64,000 nt of DNA from Sphingomonas rosea (lineage in GTDB: Bacteria > Pseudomonadota > Alphaproteobacteria > Sphingomonadales > Sphingomonadaceae). Below the pieces are notes generated by a model. That model had not been told where the DNA came from and ran no database searches. It was given only the letters and a program-made list of their open reading frames with translations. Positions 1-8,224 of the stretch are shown piece after piece. Numbering within the stretch: the stretch's first letter is position 1; each line of letters begins with the position of its first letter. Both the position numbers and the translations under genes were made by a program. The DNA lies in the NCBI RefSeq assembly GCF_039538065.1, contig NZ_BAABBR010000001.1:62001-126000 (forward strand), written 5' to 3'.

Positions 1-200
1 CCATTGCCCGAACGGCGCGACAGGAACTCGATACCGAGGCCAACGCTTGCCAGCATCACGCCCATGATAACGAAATCTCCGCCGCTCCAGGGAAAGCGCA
101 GGATGGCGGGCAGTGCCAGCAATAGCGCCAACGCGCCCCAGCCGAGCAGCCGCAATGGATGCAAGGCGAAGCGTGGCGGCCGAGAAGCGAAGTCGGTCAT
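1..200 (-). CDS. Small membrane protein, 5' part only (runs off the left edge)
   Basis: An ATG on the minus strand at 198-200 opens a frame that stays open to the window edge (66 codons seen). It starts MTDFASRPPR and continues into a long hydrophobic stretch rich in Leu, Ala and Gly (about residues 17-30), a short FPWSGGDF loop and a second hydrophobic segment (about residues 40-53), as in a small multi-pass membrane protein. The amphipathic start, hydrophobic helices and Arg/Ser-rich loops look like real coding sequence. The gene is divergent from the winged-helix regulator that begins at 286. I do not recognise the family and the C-terminus is missing, so no function is given. Confidence 0.6.
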   Translation of the reverse strand, partial: MTDFASRPPRFALHPLRLLGWGALALLLALPAILRFPWSGGDFVIMGVMLASVGLGIEFLSRRSGN

Positions 201-285
201 GATGCGGCATCCTGTCGTTGGTCGATGGTGCCTGTCCAAGTGCCGCCGCTTCTGCTGAATGGCATGAGGAGCAGGTGAGGAGTTT

Positions 286-1329
286 GTGAGCGACGTGAGC
301 AATGCGCGGATCAGCTTCGGACCGTTCGTCCTTGACCCGCGCGAACGCCGGCTGCTGCGCGGCGAAGCGCCGGTCGACTTGAGCGGCCGCTATCTCGACG
401 CGCTGCTGCTGCTCGCCCGGCATCCGGGCCAGCTCGTCACCAAGGACCGCTTCATGGCCGAGGTGTGGCGCGGGGTGCCGGTCACCGACGAGGCGCTCAC
501 CCAATGCATCCGGTCGCTCCGCAAGGCGCTCGGCGACGAGGCCGGGCGGCCGCGCTTCATCGAGACGGTCCCGAAGCACGGCTACCGGTTCGTGGCCGGG
601 GTCGGCGAACCCGCGCGGATCACAGGCGATGCGGTCGGGGCCCGGCCTGGCGTGCGCTCGCTGTTGCTGCTGACCGGCGCCGGTCTCGTGGGCGGCGCGG
701 CGGCCGGTCTCGTTGGTGGCCTGGGCTACGGATTGCTAGCGGCGAACGACCCGCCGCCGGGGGTCGGTGCGATCTCGGTGGTGCTGGTGATGACCTGTCT
801 CTGCCTCCTGATCGGGACGATCGGCGGGCTGGGTGTCGGCCTTGGTGTTGCGGTCGGCCGGCGGATCGACGCCCGCCGACTCTTCCCGACGATGGTCGGC
901 GGTGCGCTCGGCGGGCTGGTGGTCGGCACGCTCGGCCGCCTGATCGGCCTCGATGCCTTTTCGCTGCTGATCGGAAGCCGCCCGGTGGCGATCACCGGCG
1001 GGAGCGAAGGATTGCTGGTCGGCGCGATCGCCGGCGCGGCCTTCTGGTCGGCCCAGCGCATGGCCGCCGCCGGCCTTGTCGCCATTACCGCCATGGCCGC
1101 CTGCTTCGGCGCCATCGCGGGCCTCCTCATCACCGCGGCGGACGGGCAGATGATGGCCGGAAGCCTCGGCGTCCTCGCAGCGACCCAGCCCGCCTCCCCG
1201 CTGGCCCCGCTCCTCGCCGGGCTTCCGCCGCTTGCTCGATACGCAAGTGCCGCGATCGAAGGGGCTACCTTCGTCGCGGCACTGACGCTTGCCATGACCC
1301 TCGCGCTGCGAGGGCGCCCGGCGGCTTAA
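286..1329 (+). CDS. Winged-helix transcriptional regulator with C-terminal membrane domain
   Basis: 347 aa with a GTG start. Residues about 8-105 form an OmpR/PhoB-type winged-helix DNA-binding domain: FGPFVLDPRERRL at the start, LLVRHPG-like helix, GVPVTDEALTQCIRSLRKAL recognition helix and the closing ETVPKHGYRF wing. There is no receiver domain. From about residue 120 to the end the protein is almost entirely hydrophobic and Gly-rich, with several transmembrane helices. This is the architecture of ToxR/CadC-like one-component membrane regulators, but with a polytopic membrane part instead of a periplasmic sensor. A GAGGAG box (277-282) lies only 3 bases before the GTG; an in-frame GTG at 295 is an alternative. 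The TAA stop overlaps the stop of the convergent aldolase gene. The target genes are unknown; the divergent membrane gene at 1-200 is a candidate. Confidence 0.8.
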   Translation: MSDVSNARISFGPFVLDPRERRLLRGEAPVDLSGRYLDALLLLARHPGQLVTKDRFMAEVWRGVPVTDEALTQCIRSLRKALGDEAGRPRFIETVPKHGYRFVAGVGEPARITGDAVGARPGVRSLLLLTGAGLVGGAAAGLVGGLGYGLLAANDPPPGVGAISVVLVMTCLCLLIGTIGGLGVGLGVAVGRRIDARRLFPTMVGGALGGLVVGTLGRLIGLDAFSLLIGSRPVAITGGSEGLLVGAIAGAAFWSAQRMAAAGLVAITAMAACFGAIAGLLITAADGQMMAGSLGVLAATQPASPLAPLLAGLPPLARYASAAIEGATFVAALTLAMTLALRGRPAA

Positions 1330-2213
1330 GCGATCGAAGCGGCGTGGATCTCGTCGATGGCGCCGCCGAGGGTCTTGTCGAACTCCTCGTCCGACTGCCC
1401 GTGGCGCAGGTCCGACAGCAAAGCGCGGCTGAAGCTTGCGATCATGCCCTTGTTCTTCGCCAGCTCGGCGCAGGCGTCCTCGCGGCTGAACCCGCCCGAC
1501 AACGCCACGACGCGCAGCACCTTCGGGTGATCGACCAGCGGCTGGAACAGGCCGGCCTCGCTCGGGATCGACAGCTTGAGCATGACCTGCGTGCCCTCGG
1601 CGAGCCGATCGAGGTGGCGGAGGATCTCGTCGCGCAGGATGCGGTCGCAGTCGGCGCGCTCGGCGCTCTTGATGTTCACCTCCGGCTCGATGATCGGCAT
1701 CAGGCCGTGGCGAAGCACCTGCGCGGCGACCTCGAACTGTTGGCCGACGACCGCGGCGATGCCGGCCTCGTTGGCGAGGTTGATGACCGAACGCTCCTTG
1801 GTCCCGAACACGCCCAGACCCTTGGCGCGGGCAAGGAGATCGTCGAGGCCGGGGATCGGCTTCATCAGCTGGACGCCATTGGCCTCGTCCTCGAGACCCT
1901 TGTCGATCTTGATGAAGGGCACGATCCCGCGCTCGATCAGCGCCTGCGGGGTCGGTTTGCCGTCGACGTCGCCATCCATGGTCCGCTCGAACAGGATCGC
2001 GCCGATGACCTTGTCGCCCGAGAAGCAGGGCGAGGTGATGATCCGGCTGCGCATGTCGTGGATGAGGCCGAACATCTCCTCCTCGGAGCCGTAGGCGTCT
2101 TCCTCGATGCCATAGCCCTTGAGCGCCTTGGGGGTCGACCCGCCCGACTGGTCGAGCGCGGCGATAAACCCTTGGCCCGCCGCGATCTTGTCCCGCATTT
2201 CCTGGCTATTCAT
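1326..2213 (-). CDS. fba: Class I fructose-bisphosphate aldolase
   Basis: 295 aa. It catalyses reversible cleavage of fructose 1,6-bisphosphate to dihydroxyacetone phosphate and glyceraldehyde 3-phosphate in the cytoplasm. The sequence has the class I (Schiff-base, metal-independent) signatures: ALDQSGGSTPKAL near the N-terminus, ILFERTM, PFIKIDKG, IIEPEVNI and QVMLKLSIPSE, whose Lys is the likely Schiff-base residue. The start at 2213 is preferred because GGGAG lies 6 bases upstream; a frame extension adds eight residues with no ribosome site. It is the last gene of the minus-strand run tkt-gapA-pgk-fba, so it is probably co-transcribed with the other triose-phosphate enzymes. Its stop codon overlaps the stop of the convergent regulator (TTAA). 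Confidence 0.93.
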   Translation of the reverse strand: MNSQEMRDKIAAGQGFIAALDQSGGSTPKALKGYGIEEDAYGSEEEMFGLIHDMRSRIITSPCFSGDKVIGAILFERTMDGDVDGKPTPQALIERGIVPFIKIDKGLEDEANGVQLMKPIPGLDDLLARAKGLGVFGTKERSVINLANEAGIAAVVGQQFEVAAQVLRHGLMPIIEPEVNIKSAERADCDRILRDEILRHLDRLAEGTQVMLKLSIPSEAGLFQPLVDHPKVLRVVALSGGFSREDACAELAKNKGMIASFSRALLSDLRHGQSDEEFDKTLGGAIDEIHAASIA

Positions 2214-2285
2214 GACGCTCCCTTGAACCTGCTGCATACGTATGCGGGCGGGCTCTAACGAGCGGTCTTGGCCGAGGCAACCGAC

Positions 2286-3488
2286 CTAGCGCTGAAGCGC
2301 GGCGACTCCGGGGAGGGTGCGGCCTTCCATCCACTCGAGGAAGGCACCGCCGGCGGTCGAGACGAAGGTGAAGTCGGCCGCGACCCCGGCATGGTTGAGC
2401 GCGGCGACCGTATCGCCGCCGCCCGCGACCGAGACGAGGCTGCCGTCCTGAGTCAGCGCGGCCGCGGTCCGTGCAAGCGCCACCGTCGCGGCGTCGAACG
2501 GCTCGGTCTCGAAGGCACCCAGGGGACCGTTCCAGACGAGCGTGCGGCAGGTCTTGAGCGCGTCGCCGAGCGCCTCGACCGCCGAAGGACCGATGTCGAG
2601 GATCATCTCGTCAGCGGCGACTTCGTGGACGTTGCAGGTGCGCATCGACGGCGGATTGGCCGCGAATTCCTTGGCCACGACCACGTCATAGGGAAGGTGG
2701 ACGGTGCAATTGGCCTTGTCGGCGGCCTCGAGGATCGCCTCGGCCTCGCCGGTCAGGTCATGCTCGCACAAGCTCTTGCCGACAGCGACCCCGCGCGCGG
2801 CGAGGAAGGTGTTGGCCATGCCGCCGCCGATGATCAGGTGGTCGACCTTGCCGACGAGGTTGTGGAGCACGGTGAGCTTGGTCGAGACCTTGGCCCCGCC
2901 GACCACGGCCGCGACCGGCCGCTCGGGGTTGCCGAGCGCCGCTTCGAGCGCCTTCAATTCCTTTTCCATCGCCCGGCCGGCGAAGGCGGGGAGCAGGTGT
3001 GCGACGCCCTCGGTCGAGCTGTGCGCCCGATGCGCGGCGGAAAAAGCGTCGTTGACGTAAAAGTCGCCGAGCGCCGCAATTCCCTGGCTGAGCGCGCGAT
3101 CGTTCTTTTCCTCGCCCGCGTGGAAGCGGGTGTTCTCGAGCACCCCGATCGCCCCCGGCGTCATGGTCGTAATCGCCCGCGCCGCCTGCTCGCCCTGGCA
3201 ATCCTCGACGAAGCGGACCGAGCGGCCGGTGAGGTCGGTCAGCGGCTTGACCAGCAGGGCGGTCGACATGTCGGGACGGTTCTGCCCCTTGGGCCGGCCG
3301 AAATGGCTGAGCAGCAGCACGATCGCGCCGCGGTCCGACAGTTCGAGCACGGTCGGCAGCGCGGCCTGGAGCCGGGTCGCATCCGACACCGCCCCGTCCT
3401 GCATCGGCACATTGAGGTCGACGCGGACGAGGACGCGCTTGCCGGTGAGGTCCGAGGGGAGGTCGTCGAGGGTCTTGAAGTTCGGCAA
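2286..3488 (-). CDS. pgk: Phosphoglycerate kinase
   Basis: About 400 aa, the normal size. It transfers phosphate between 1,3-bisphosphoglycerate and ADP. Typical motifs are present: [12 protein letters not shown] at the N-terminus, [10 protein letters not shown], the [11 protein letters not shown] loop, GGAKVSTK, and the nucleotide-binding [13 protein letters not shown] near the C-terminus. No ATG or GTG is available near the start. A TTG at 3486-3488 has GAGGA 8 bases upstream and gives [10 protein letters not shown], which matches the usual family N-terminus; another TTG at 3503 lacks a usable ribosome site. The gene lies between gapA and the class I aldolase gene in the same orientation, separated from gapA by 113 bases containing a large inverted repeat. 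Confidence 0.95.
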   Translation of the reverse strand: MPNFKTLDDLPSDLTGKRVLVRVDLNVPMQDGAVSDATRLQAALPTVLELSDRGAIVLLLSHFGRPKGQNRPDMSTALLVKPLTDLTGRSVRFVEDCQGEQAARAITTMTPGAIGVLENTRFHAGEEKNDRALSQGIAALGDFYVNDAFSAAHRAHSSTEGVAHLLPAFAGRAMEKELKALEAALGNPERPVAAVVGGAKVSTKLTVLHNLVGKVDHLIIGGGMANTFLAARGVAVGKSLCEHDLTGEAEAILEAADKANCTVHLPYDVVVAKEFAANPPSMRTCNVHEVAADEMILDIGPSAVEALGDALKTCRTLVWNGPLGAFETEPFDAATVALARTAAALTQDGSLVSVAGGGDTVAALNHAGVAADFTFVSTAGGAFLEWMEGRTLPGVAALQR

Positions 3489-3513
3489 GTTAGCAATCCT
3501 CAATCTCGTTGGT

Positions 3514-3577
3514 CCTGAGCGGAAGCGCGAAGCGCGAAGTCGAAGGGCCGGTCCGCCGCCCTTCGACTTCGCTCAGG
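3514..3577. repeat. Extragenic inverted repeat of the CCTTCGACTTCGCTCAGG type
   Basis: Arms GAAGTCGAAGGGC (3536-3548) and GCCCTTCGACTTC (3558-3570) form a 13-bp perfect stem with a 9-base loop. The outer parts CCTGAGC (3514-3520) and GCTCAGG (3571-3577) extend the symmetry, but the left arm carries a 15-base insertion (3521-3535). The core CCTTCGACTTCGCTCAGG is familiar as a dispersed extragenic palindrome of sphingomonads and related bacteria (from memory, not searched). In the gapA-pgk spacer it may modulate or stabilise operon mRNA. Confidence 0.7.
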
Positions 3578-3601
3578 GCGAACGAACACCCTTGCTTGCG
3601 C

Positions 3602-4609
3602 TTACCCCAGCTTGGCCATGGCGGCAGCGGTGTCGACCATGCGGTTCGAGAAGCCCCACTCGTTGTCATACCAGCTGACCACGCGGACCAGCTTGCCTTC
3701 GAGAACCGCGGTCTCGAGGCTGTCGACGGTCGAGCTTGCCGGATTATGGTTGAGGTCGATCGAGACCAGCGGCTCGTCGGTGTAGGCGAGGATGCCCTTG
3801 AGCGGTCCGCTTTCCGAGGCAGCCTTGAGGACGCCGTTCACCTCGTCGAGCGTGGTGTCGCGCGACGGGGTGAAGGTCAGGTCGACCATCGACACGTTCG
3901 GCGTCGGCACGCGCACGGCCGACCCGTCGAGCTTGCCCTTCAGTTCGGGCAGCACCTCGCCGACGGCACGGGCGGCGCCGGTGGTGGTCGGGATCATGCT
4001 CATGCCCGCGGCACGCGCGCGGCGCATGTCCGAGTGGATCTGATCGAGGATCTTCTGATCGTTGGTGTAGGCGTGGATGGTGGTCATCAGCCCGCGCTCG
4101 ATGCCGATCGCGTCGTTGAGGACCTTGGCCACCGGCGCGAGGCAGTTGGTGGTGCAGCTCGCGTTCGAAACGACCCGATGCTCGGCGGTCAGCTTGTCGT
4201 GGTTGACGCCATAGACGACGGTCAGGTCGGCGCCCTTGGCCGGAGCCGAGATGAGGACGCGCTTGGCCCCCGCCTGGAGGTGCTTCTCGCCGCCCGCCTT
4301 GTCGGCGAAGAAACCGGTGCACTCGAGCGCCAGCTCGACCCCATGGTCCTTGTGCGGGAGGTTGGCCGGATCGCGCTCGGCGGTGACCGCGATGCGCTTG
4401 CCGTTGATTACGATGTCGTTGCCCTCGGCCTTCACCTCGCCCGGGAACTTCCCGTGCACGCTGTCGCGGCTGAACAGCCAGGCATTGGCCTTGGCGTCGG
4501 ACAGGTCGTTGATCGCGACGAGCTCGAGCCCGCAATCGGGACGCTCGAGGATGGCGCGGGCGACGAGGCGGCCGATGCGGCCGAACCCGTTGATGGCGAC
4601 TTTGGTCAT
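3602..4609 (-). CDS. gap: Glyceraldehyde-3-phosphate dehydrogenase (type I)
   Basis: 335 aa, the standard length. It oxidises glyceraldehyde 3-phosphate to 1,3-bisphosphoglycerate with NAD(P). The N-terminal Rossmann motif is [12 protein letters not shown], the catalytic cysteine is in [12 protein letters not shown] near residue 150, and the C-terminal [13 protein letters not shown] is canonical. The residue after the second beta strand lies in AINDLSD, which suggests NAD preference, but this is inference. The start codon overlaps the tkt stop by four bases (ATGA), so the two genes are translationally coupled. pgk follows downstream after 113 bases. Confidence 0.96.
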   Translation of the reverse strand: MTKVAINGFGRIGRLVARAILERPDCGLELVAINDLSDAKANAWLFSRDSVHGKFPGEVKAEGNDIVINGKRIAVTAERDPANLPHKDHGVELALECTGFFADKAGGEKHLQAGAKRVLISAPAKGADLTVVYGVNHDKLTAEHRVVSNASCTTNCLAPVAKVLNDAIGIERGLMTTIHAYTNDQKILDQIHSDMRRARAAGMSMIPTTTGAARAVGEVLPELKGKLDGSAVRVPTPNVSMVDLTFTPSRDTTLDEVNGVLKAASESGPLKGILAYTDEPLVSIDLNHNPASSTVDSLETAVLEGKLVRVVSWYDNEWGFSNRMVDTAAAMAKLG

Positions 4610-6570
4610 GCTTGGAGAGCCTCCGTGATCTTGGCGGTGATGGCGTCGGCCGTGAGGCCGAAGTGGCGGTAAAGGTCGGGTGCGGGCGCGCTGGCGCCGA
4701 AGCCGTCGAGACCGAAGCGAAGGCCGTTGACCATCGTCAGACGCTCCCAGCCGAAGGTCGTTCCCGCCTCGATCGAGACGCGAAGGACCTGGTCGGGGCC
4801 GACGTTGGGCAGGATGGCTTCGCGATAGGCCTCGTCCTGCGCCTCGAACCGGCGCCAGTTGGGCAGGCTGACGACGCGGGCCGGAACCTCGAGCCGGTCG
4901 GCGACGTCGAGCGCGATCTCGAGCTCGGAGCCGGTGGCGATGAGGATGACCTTGGGGTCTGCAGCCTCGCGGACGACATAGCCGCCGCGCGCGCTGAGGT
5001 TCTCGGCCGCCGCCACGGTGCGGACCGGCTTCAAATTCTGGCGCGACAGGCAGAGCACGCTCGGACCGTCATGCTTCAGCGCGTCGGCCCAGGCCTCGGC
5101 GGTCTCGATCGCGTCGGCCGGACGCCAGACCTCGAGGTTCGGGATCATCCGGAGGCTCATGATGTGCTCGACCGGCTGGTGGGTCGGGCCATCCTCGCCG
5201 AGCCCGATCGAATCGTGGGTCATGACATAGATGACCCGCGCATTCTGCAGGGCCGACAGGCGCATCGCGGCGCGGCAATAGTCGGAGAAGACGAGGAAGG
5301 TGCCGCCATAGGGGATGACGCCGCCGTGGAGCGCCATGCCGTTCATCGCCGCGGCCATGCCGAATTCGCGGATGCCGTAATAGACGTAGCGCCCGGCATA
5401 ATCTTCGGCCGTCAGCGGGCCGGTCGACTTGGTCTTGGTGTTGTTCGAGCCGGTGAGGTCGGCCGAGCCACCGATGGTGGCGGGCACGGCGGTGTTGATC
5501 ACCTCAAGCGCCATTTCCGACGCCTTGCGGGTGGCGACGGTGGGCGGGCTCTTAAGCAGCTCGTCGAGGTAGGGCGCAAGCCAGCGCTCGTCGACCTCGC
5601 CCGCCATGCGGCGCTTGAACTCGTCGGCCTTGCCGCTCTTGGCGAGACGCGCTTCCCACGCCGCCCGTTCGCCGGCGCAGCGCTGGCCGGCCTTGGCCCA
5701 GGCCTCGCGGACGTCGGCGGGGATGGTGAATTCCTGCGGATCGAGCCCGAGCTCCTTGCGCGCGGCTTCGACCTCGGCCTTGCCGAGCGCCGCCCCGTGG
5801 GTCGCCGATGTGCCCTGCTTGTTGGGCGCGCCGTAGCCGATGATCGTCTTGCAGCGGATGAGGCTCGGGCGCGGGTCGGCATTGGCCTTCTCGAGCGCCT
5901 GCGCGACTTTGCCCGCGTCGAGGCCGTCGCACTCGAGCGTGTGCCATCCGCTGGCCGCGTGGCGCGCCATCACGTCCTCGGAGCGCGACAGGTCGGTCGA
6001 CCCGTCGATGGTGATCTTGTTGTCGTCCCACAGGACGATCAGCCGGCCGAGCTTGAGGTGGCCGGCAAGCCCGACGGCCTCGTGATTGATGCCTTCCATT
6101 AGGCAGCCGTCGCCCGCGATCACATAGGTGCGGTGGTCGACCAGCTCGTCGCCGTAGATGGCGTTGAGGTGACGCTCGGCGATCGCCATGCCGACCGCGG
6201 TGGCGAGGCCTTGGCCGAGCGGGCCGGTGGTGGTCTCGACTCCGGCAAGCTCGAAATTCTCGGGGTGGCCGGCGCAAGGGGAGCCGAGCTGCCGGAAGCG
6301 CTTGATCTCGTCGAGCGTCGGATGCGCGTAACCCGTGAGGTGGAGCAGCGCGTAGATCAGCATCGACCCGTGGCCGGCCGACAGGACGAAGCGGTCGCGG
6401 TCGGGCCACTTGGGATCGGCCGGATCGTATTTCATTACCTTGGTGAAGAGGGCCGTCGCGGCATCGGCCATGCCCATCGGCATGCCGGGATGGCCGGAGT
6501 TGGCGGCCTCAACCGCGTCCATGGCCAGTGCCCGAATGGCATTGGCGAGACGGCGCTGGGTCGGCTGCAT
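4606..6570 (-). CDS. tkt: Transketolase
   Basis: 654 aa, the usual size. This thiamine-diphosphate enzyme moves two-carbon units between sugar phosphates in the pentose phosphate pathway. Diagnostic stretches are [12 protein letters not shown] at the N-terminus, [10 protein letters not shown], the ThDP motif GDGCLMEG with the following DDNKITIDG, and in the Pyr domain [13 protein letters not shown] and [17 protein letters not shown]. The ATG at 6568-6570 follows GGAG with a 5-base gap; the open frame runs further upstream but has no family sequence there. It is the first gene of the minus-strand central-carbon operon and overlaps gapA by four bases. Confidence 0.96.
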   Translation of the reverse strand: MQPTQRRLANAIRALAMDAVEAANSGHPGMPMGMADAATALFTKVMKYDPADPKWPDRDRFVLSAGHGSMLIYALLHLTGYAHPTLDEIKRFRQLGSPCAGHPENFELAGVETTTGPLGQGLATAVGMAIAERHLNAIYGDELVDHRTYVIAGDGCLMEGINHEAVGLAGHLKLGRLIVLWDDNKITIDGSTDLSRSEDVMARHAASGWHTLECDGLDAGKVAQALEKANADPRPSLIRCKTIIGYGAPNKQGTSATHGAALGKAEVEAARKELGLDPQEFTIPADVREAWAKAGQRCAGERAAWEARLAKSGKADEFKRRMAGEVDERWLAPYLDELLKSPPTVATRKASEMALEVINTAVPATIGGSADLTGSNNTKTKSTGPLTAEDYAGRYVYYGIREFGMAAAMNGMALHGGVIPYGGTFLVFSDYCRAAMRLSALQNARVIYVMTHDSIGLGEDGPTHQPVEHIMSLRMIPNLEVWRPADAIETAEAWADALKHDGPSVLCLSRQNLKPVRTVAAAENLSARGGYVVREAADPKVILIATGSELEIALDVADRLEVPARVVSLPNWRRFEAQDEAYREAILPNVGPDQVLRVSIEAGTTFGWERLTMVNGLRFGLDGFGASAPAPDLYRHFGLTADAITAKITEALQA

Positions 6571-6706
6571 CGGAGCTCCGCTTTTTGGTTTCGGCGCCGC
6601 ACCGGAATCGGCGGCCCCGACAGTGCGGCCCCTTTGGTCGGTGAGCCGTTGAGCGTCAACCTCCGCACCGCTTGTGAGCGGCGATGAAGAGGCATAGGTC
6701 GGACTT

Positions 6707-6880
6707 ATGACACATGAGGCACTGGAAGTGGCGCTGACCCGCGCCGAGCGCGCGCTCGCTCGCGTCGAACGCGTGGCCGAGCAGATGAAAAAGCCGAGCG
6801 ACGGCGAGGAGCGGCTTCGCGCCAAGGTGCGTGCGGCGATCGCGGAACTCGACACCATCATCAGCAAGGTCGAGGCCTGA
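6707..6880 (+). CDS. Small coiled-coil protein upstream of zapA
   Basis: 57 aa. It starts MTHEALEVALTRAERALARV and is almost wholly predicted helix, with heptad-like Ala/Leu/Val spacing and many Glu and Arg residues. It ends five bases before the zapA start, so the two are surely co-transcribed. No function is known to me. The position beside zapA suggests a link to cell division or simply a conserved small partner, which is inference only. It is divergent from tkt, with a shared 136-base promoter region (6571-6706) in which I see no certain promoter boxes. Confidence 0.7.
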   Translation: MTHEALEVALTRAERALARVERVAEQMKKPSDGEERLRAKVRAAIAELDTIISKVEA

Positions 6881-6885
6881 AGCAT

Positions 6886-7209
6886 ATGGCCGAAGTCGAC
6901 ATCACCATTGCCGGTCGCCACTATCGCGTCGCCTGCCGCGACGGCGAGGAGCAGAATCTGAGCCACGCCGCCGAGCTGGTCGACGCCAAGAGCCGCGAGG
7001 CGCTGGCCGGACTGGGCGCGCTGTCCGAGGGCCGCCAGCTCCTGTTCGCTTCGCTCCTGCTGGCCGACCAGCTGATCGAGAAGAAGGGCGCTTCGGCCAC
7101 CGCGCCCCCGCCCTTGCCCGATCCGCAGGTGGTGCGCCGGGTCGACGCGCTCGCCGAACGGCTCGAGCGGCTTGCCGGCAACCTTGAGAATGAAGTCGCA
7201 AACGCCTAG
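6886..7209 (+). CDS. zapA: Cell division protein ZapA
   Basis: 107 aa. ZapA binds FtsZ and promotes protofilament bundling at the septum. The N-terminal half shows the family pattern VDITIAGRHYRVACRDGEE followed by LSHAAELVD, then a helix SREALAG and the C-terminal coiled coil from about residue 75 (RRVDALAERLERLAGNLE). It follows the 57-aa ORF by five bases. It is immediately followed by 6S RNA and then fau, the classic zapA-ssrS-fau order of proteobacteria, which supports all three calls. Confidence 0.9.
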   Translation: MAEVDITIAGRHYRVACRDGEEQNLSHAAELVDAKSREALAGLGALSEGRQLLFASLLLADQLIEKKGASATAPPPLPDPQVVRRVDALAERLERLAGNLENEVANA

Positions 7210-7211
7210 AT

Positions 7212-7362
7212 AAGGCGGTGACGGGTACTGTCTGGCACGAGCTTTCAGAAATCCCTGAGGCTATTCCCGATCCTTGGGGGCTGTCCCTGGTTGGACCCTG
7301 GTCCGGCACATATGGTCCCCACCTGACGTTACCGGCGTCAGTGGATTACAGAGCAACGACCT
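7212..7362 (+). ncRNA. ssrS: 6S RNA (ends approximate)
   Basis: The 154-base gap between zapA and fau is the conserved home of 6S RNA, which binds the sigma-70 RNA polymerase holoenzyme and down-regulates transcription in stationary phase. The gap has a central stretch CTATTCCCGATCCTTGGGGG like alphaproteobacterial 6S RNAs, a GGACC/GGTCC pairing in the apical part, and a perfect hairpin CTGACG-ttaccgg-CGTCAG near 7322-7340 in the 3' half. Boundaries were set from the flanking genes rather than from a covariance model. Processing must occur very near the fau start at 7364. Confidence 0.75.
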
Positions 7363-7363
7363 C

Positions 7364-7951
7364 ATGACGGTCCCGTCACTTCCTTCCTCCGCCGACAAGA
7401 AAGCGCTGCGGGCCGCGATGCGCGCCCGGCGCAAGGACTATGCCGCGAGCCTCGCGCCTTCGCTTCGAATCGCACTCGAAGGCGAGGTGGCGCGGATCCT
7501 CGAACCATTGCTCTTCGCCGCCAAGGTGGTCGCTGCCTACCAGCCGATGAAGGAAGAATTGAGCCCGCTGCCGGCGCTCGAGATGGCCCGTGCGATGGGC
7601 AAGACCACGGTGCTCCCGGCCTTTGCCGCGCGCGACAGCCGGATGACCTTTCATGAGGGCGACGCCACCGCGGCCGGTCCCTGGGGGCTGCTCCAGCCGC
7701 CGATCGACTCACCCCCGCTGGCGCCCGACCTCGTTCTCGTGCCGCTGATCGCCTGCGATTTGCTGGGCAATCGCATCGGCATGGGACAGGGGCATTACGA
7801 CCGTGCGCTCGAGGGGCTTCGCGGCCAGGCGACGCTCGTCGGGATCGGCTGGGACTTCCAGCTCCTTGCCGACACATTTGCCGCCGACCCCTGGGACCAG
7901 CCCTTGCACGCCTTTGCCGCGCCTTCGGGCCTGACGGAGTTTTCCACGTGA
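7364..7951 (+). CDS. fau: 5-formyltetrahydrofolate cyclo-ligase
   Basis: 195 aa. It converts 5-formyl-THF to 5,10-methenyl-THF with ATP. Family features are the N-terminal KKALRAAMRARRKDY basic helix, VVAAYQPMKEELSPLP, a region ending in GPWGLLQP, LVLVPLIACDLLGNRIGMGQGHYDRAL (the GxGxGxYDR nucleotide site), and VGIGWDFQ. The ATG at 7364 gives MTVPSLPSSADK; the open frame extends upstream only through the 6S RNA. The stop overlaps the GTG of the next gene (GTGA), so the two are coupled. Confidence 0.93.
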   Translation: MTVPSLPSSADKKALRAAMRARRKDYAASLAPSLRIALEGEVARILEPLLFAAKVVAAYQPMKEELSPLPALEMARAMGKTTVLPAFAARDSRMTFHEGDATAAGPWGLLQPPIDSPPLAPDLVLVPLIACDLLGNRIGMGQGHYDRALEGLRGQATLVGIGWDFQLLADTFAADPWDQPLHAFAAPSGLTEFST

Positions 7952-8187
7952 CCACCGACGAACAGCCGCCCCGCCCGCGCCCCACGGCGGGCGTCTTCAT
8001 GATCATCGGGGTGATCATCGTCTGGGCGATCTTCATCGCCTCGCTGTCGGACTTCGTGGGTCGCTGGCCGGCGCTGCTGCAGCTGCCGTTCTACATCGTG
8101 GCGGGGGTCGTCTGGATCCTCCCGCTGAAGCCGATTCTTCGCTGGAGCGAGACCGGGCGCTGGCGCGCGGACCCGCCCCAACCTTGA
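7948..8187 (+). CDS. DUF2842 small membrane protein
   Basis: 79 aa, GTG start overlapping the fau stop. A Pro/Arg-rich N-terminus of about 15 residues is followed by two transmembrane helices (about 17-33 and 44-60). The C-terminal LPLKPILRWSETGRWR matches my memory of the alphaproteobacterial DUF2842 family. The function is unknown. Location directly behind fau is common in this group and says little about its role. Confidence 0.8.
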   Translation: MTTDEQPPRPRPTAGVFMIIGVIIVWAIFIASLSDFVGRWPALLQLPFYIVAGVVWILPLKPILRWSETGRWRADPPQP

Positions 8188-8224
8188 AAAATCGCGCTGA
8201 TTTAGCTATCTGACACAGCTCAGC

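Noticed and set aside
465..2258. A 597-codon plus-strand open frame across the regulator and aldolase genes
   Set aside because: Its translation is Arg/Ala/Gly-rich with no family motifs; it is a shadow of the real genes in GC-rich DNA.
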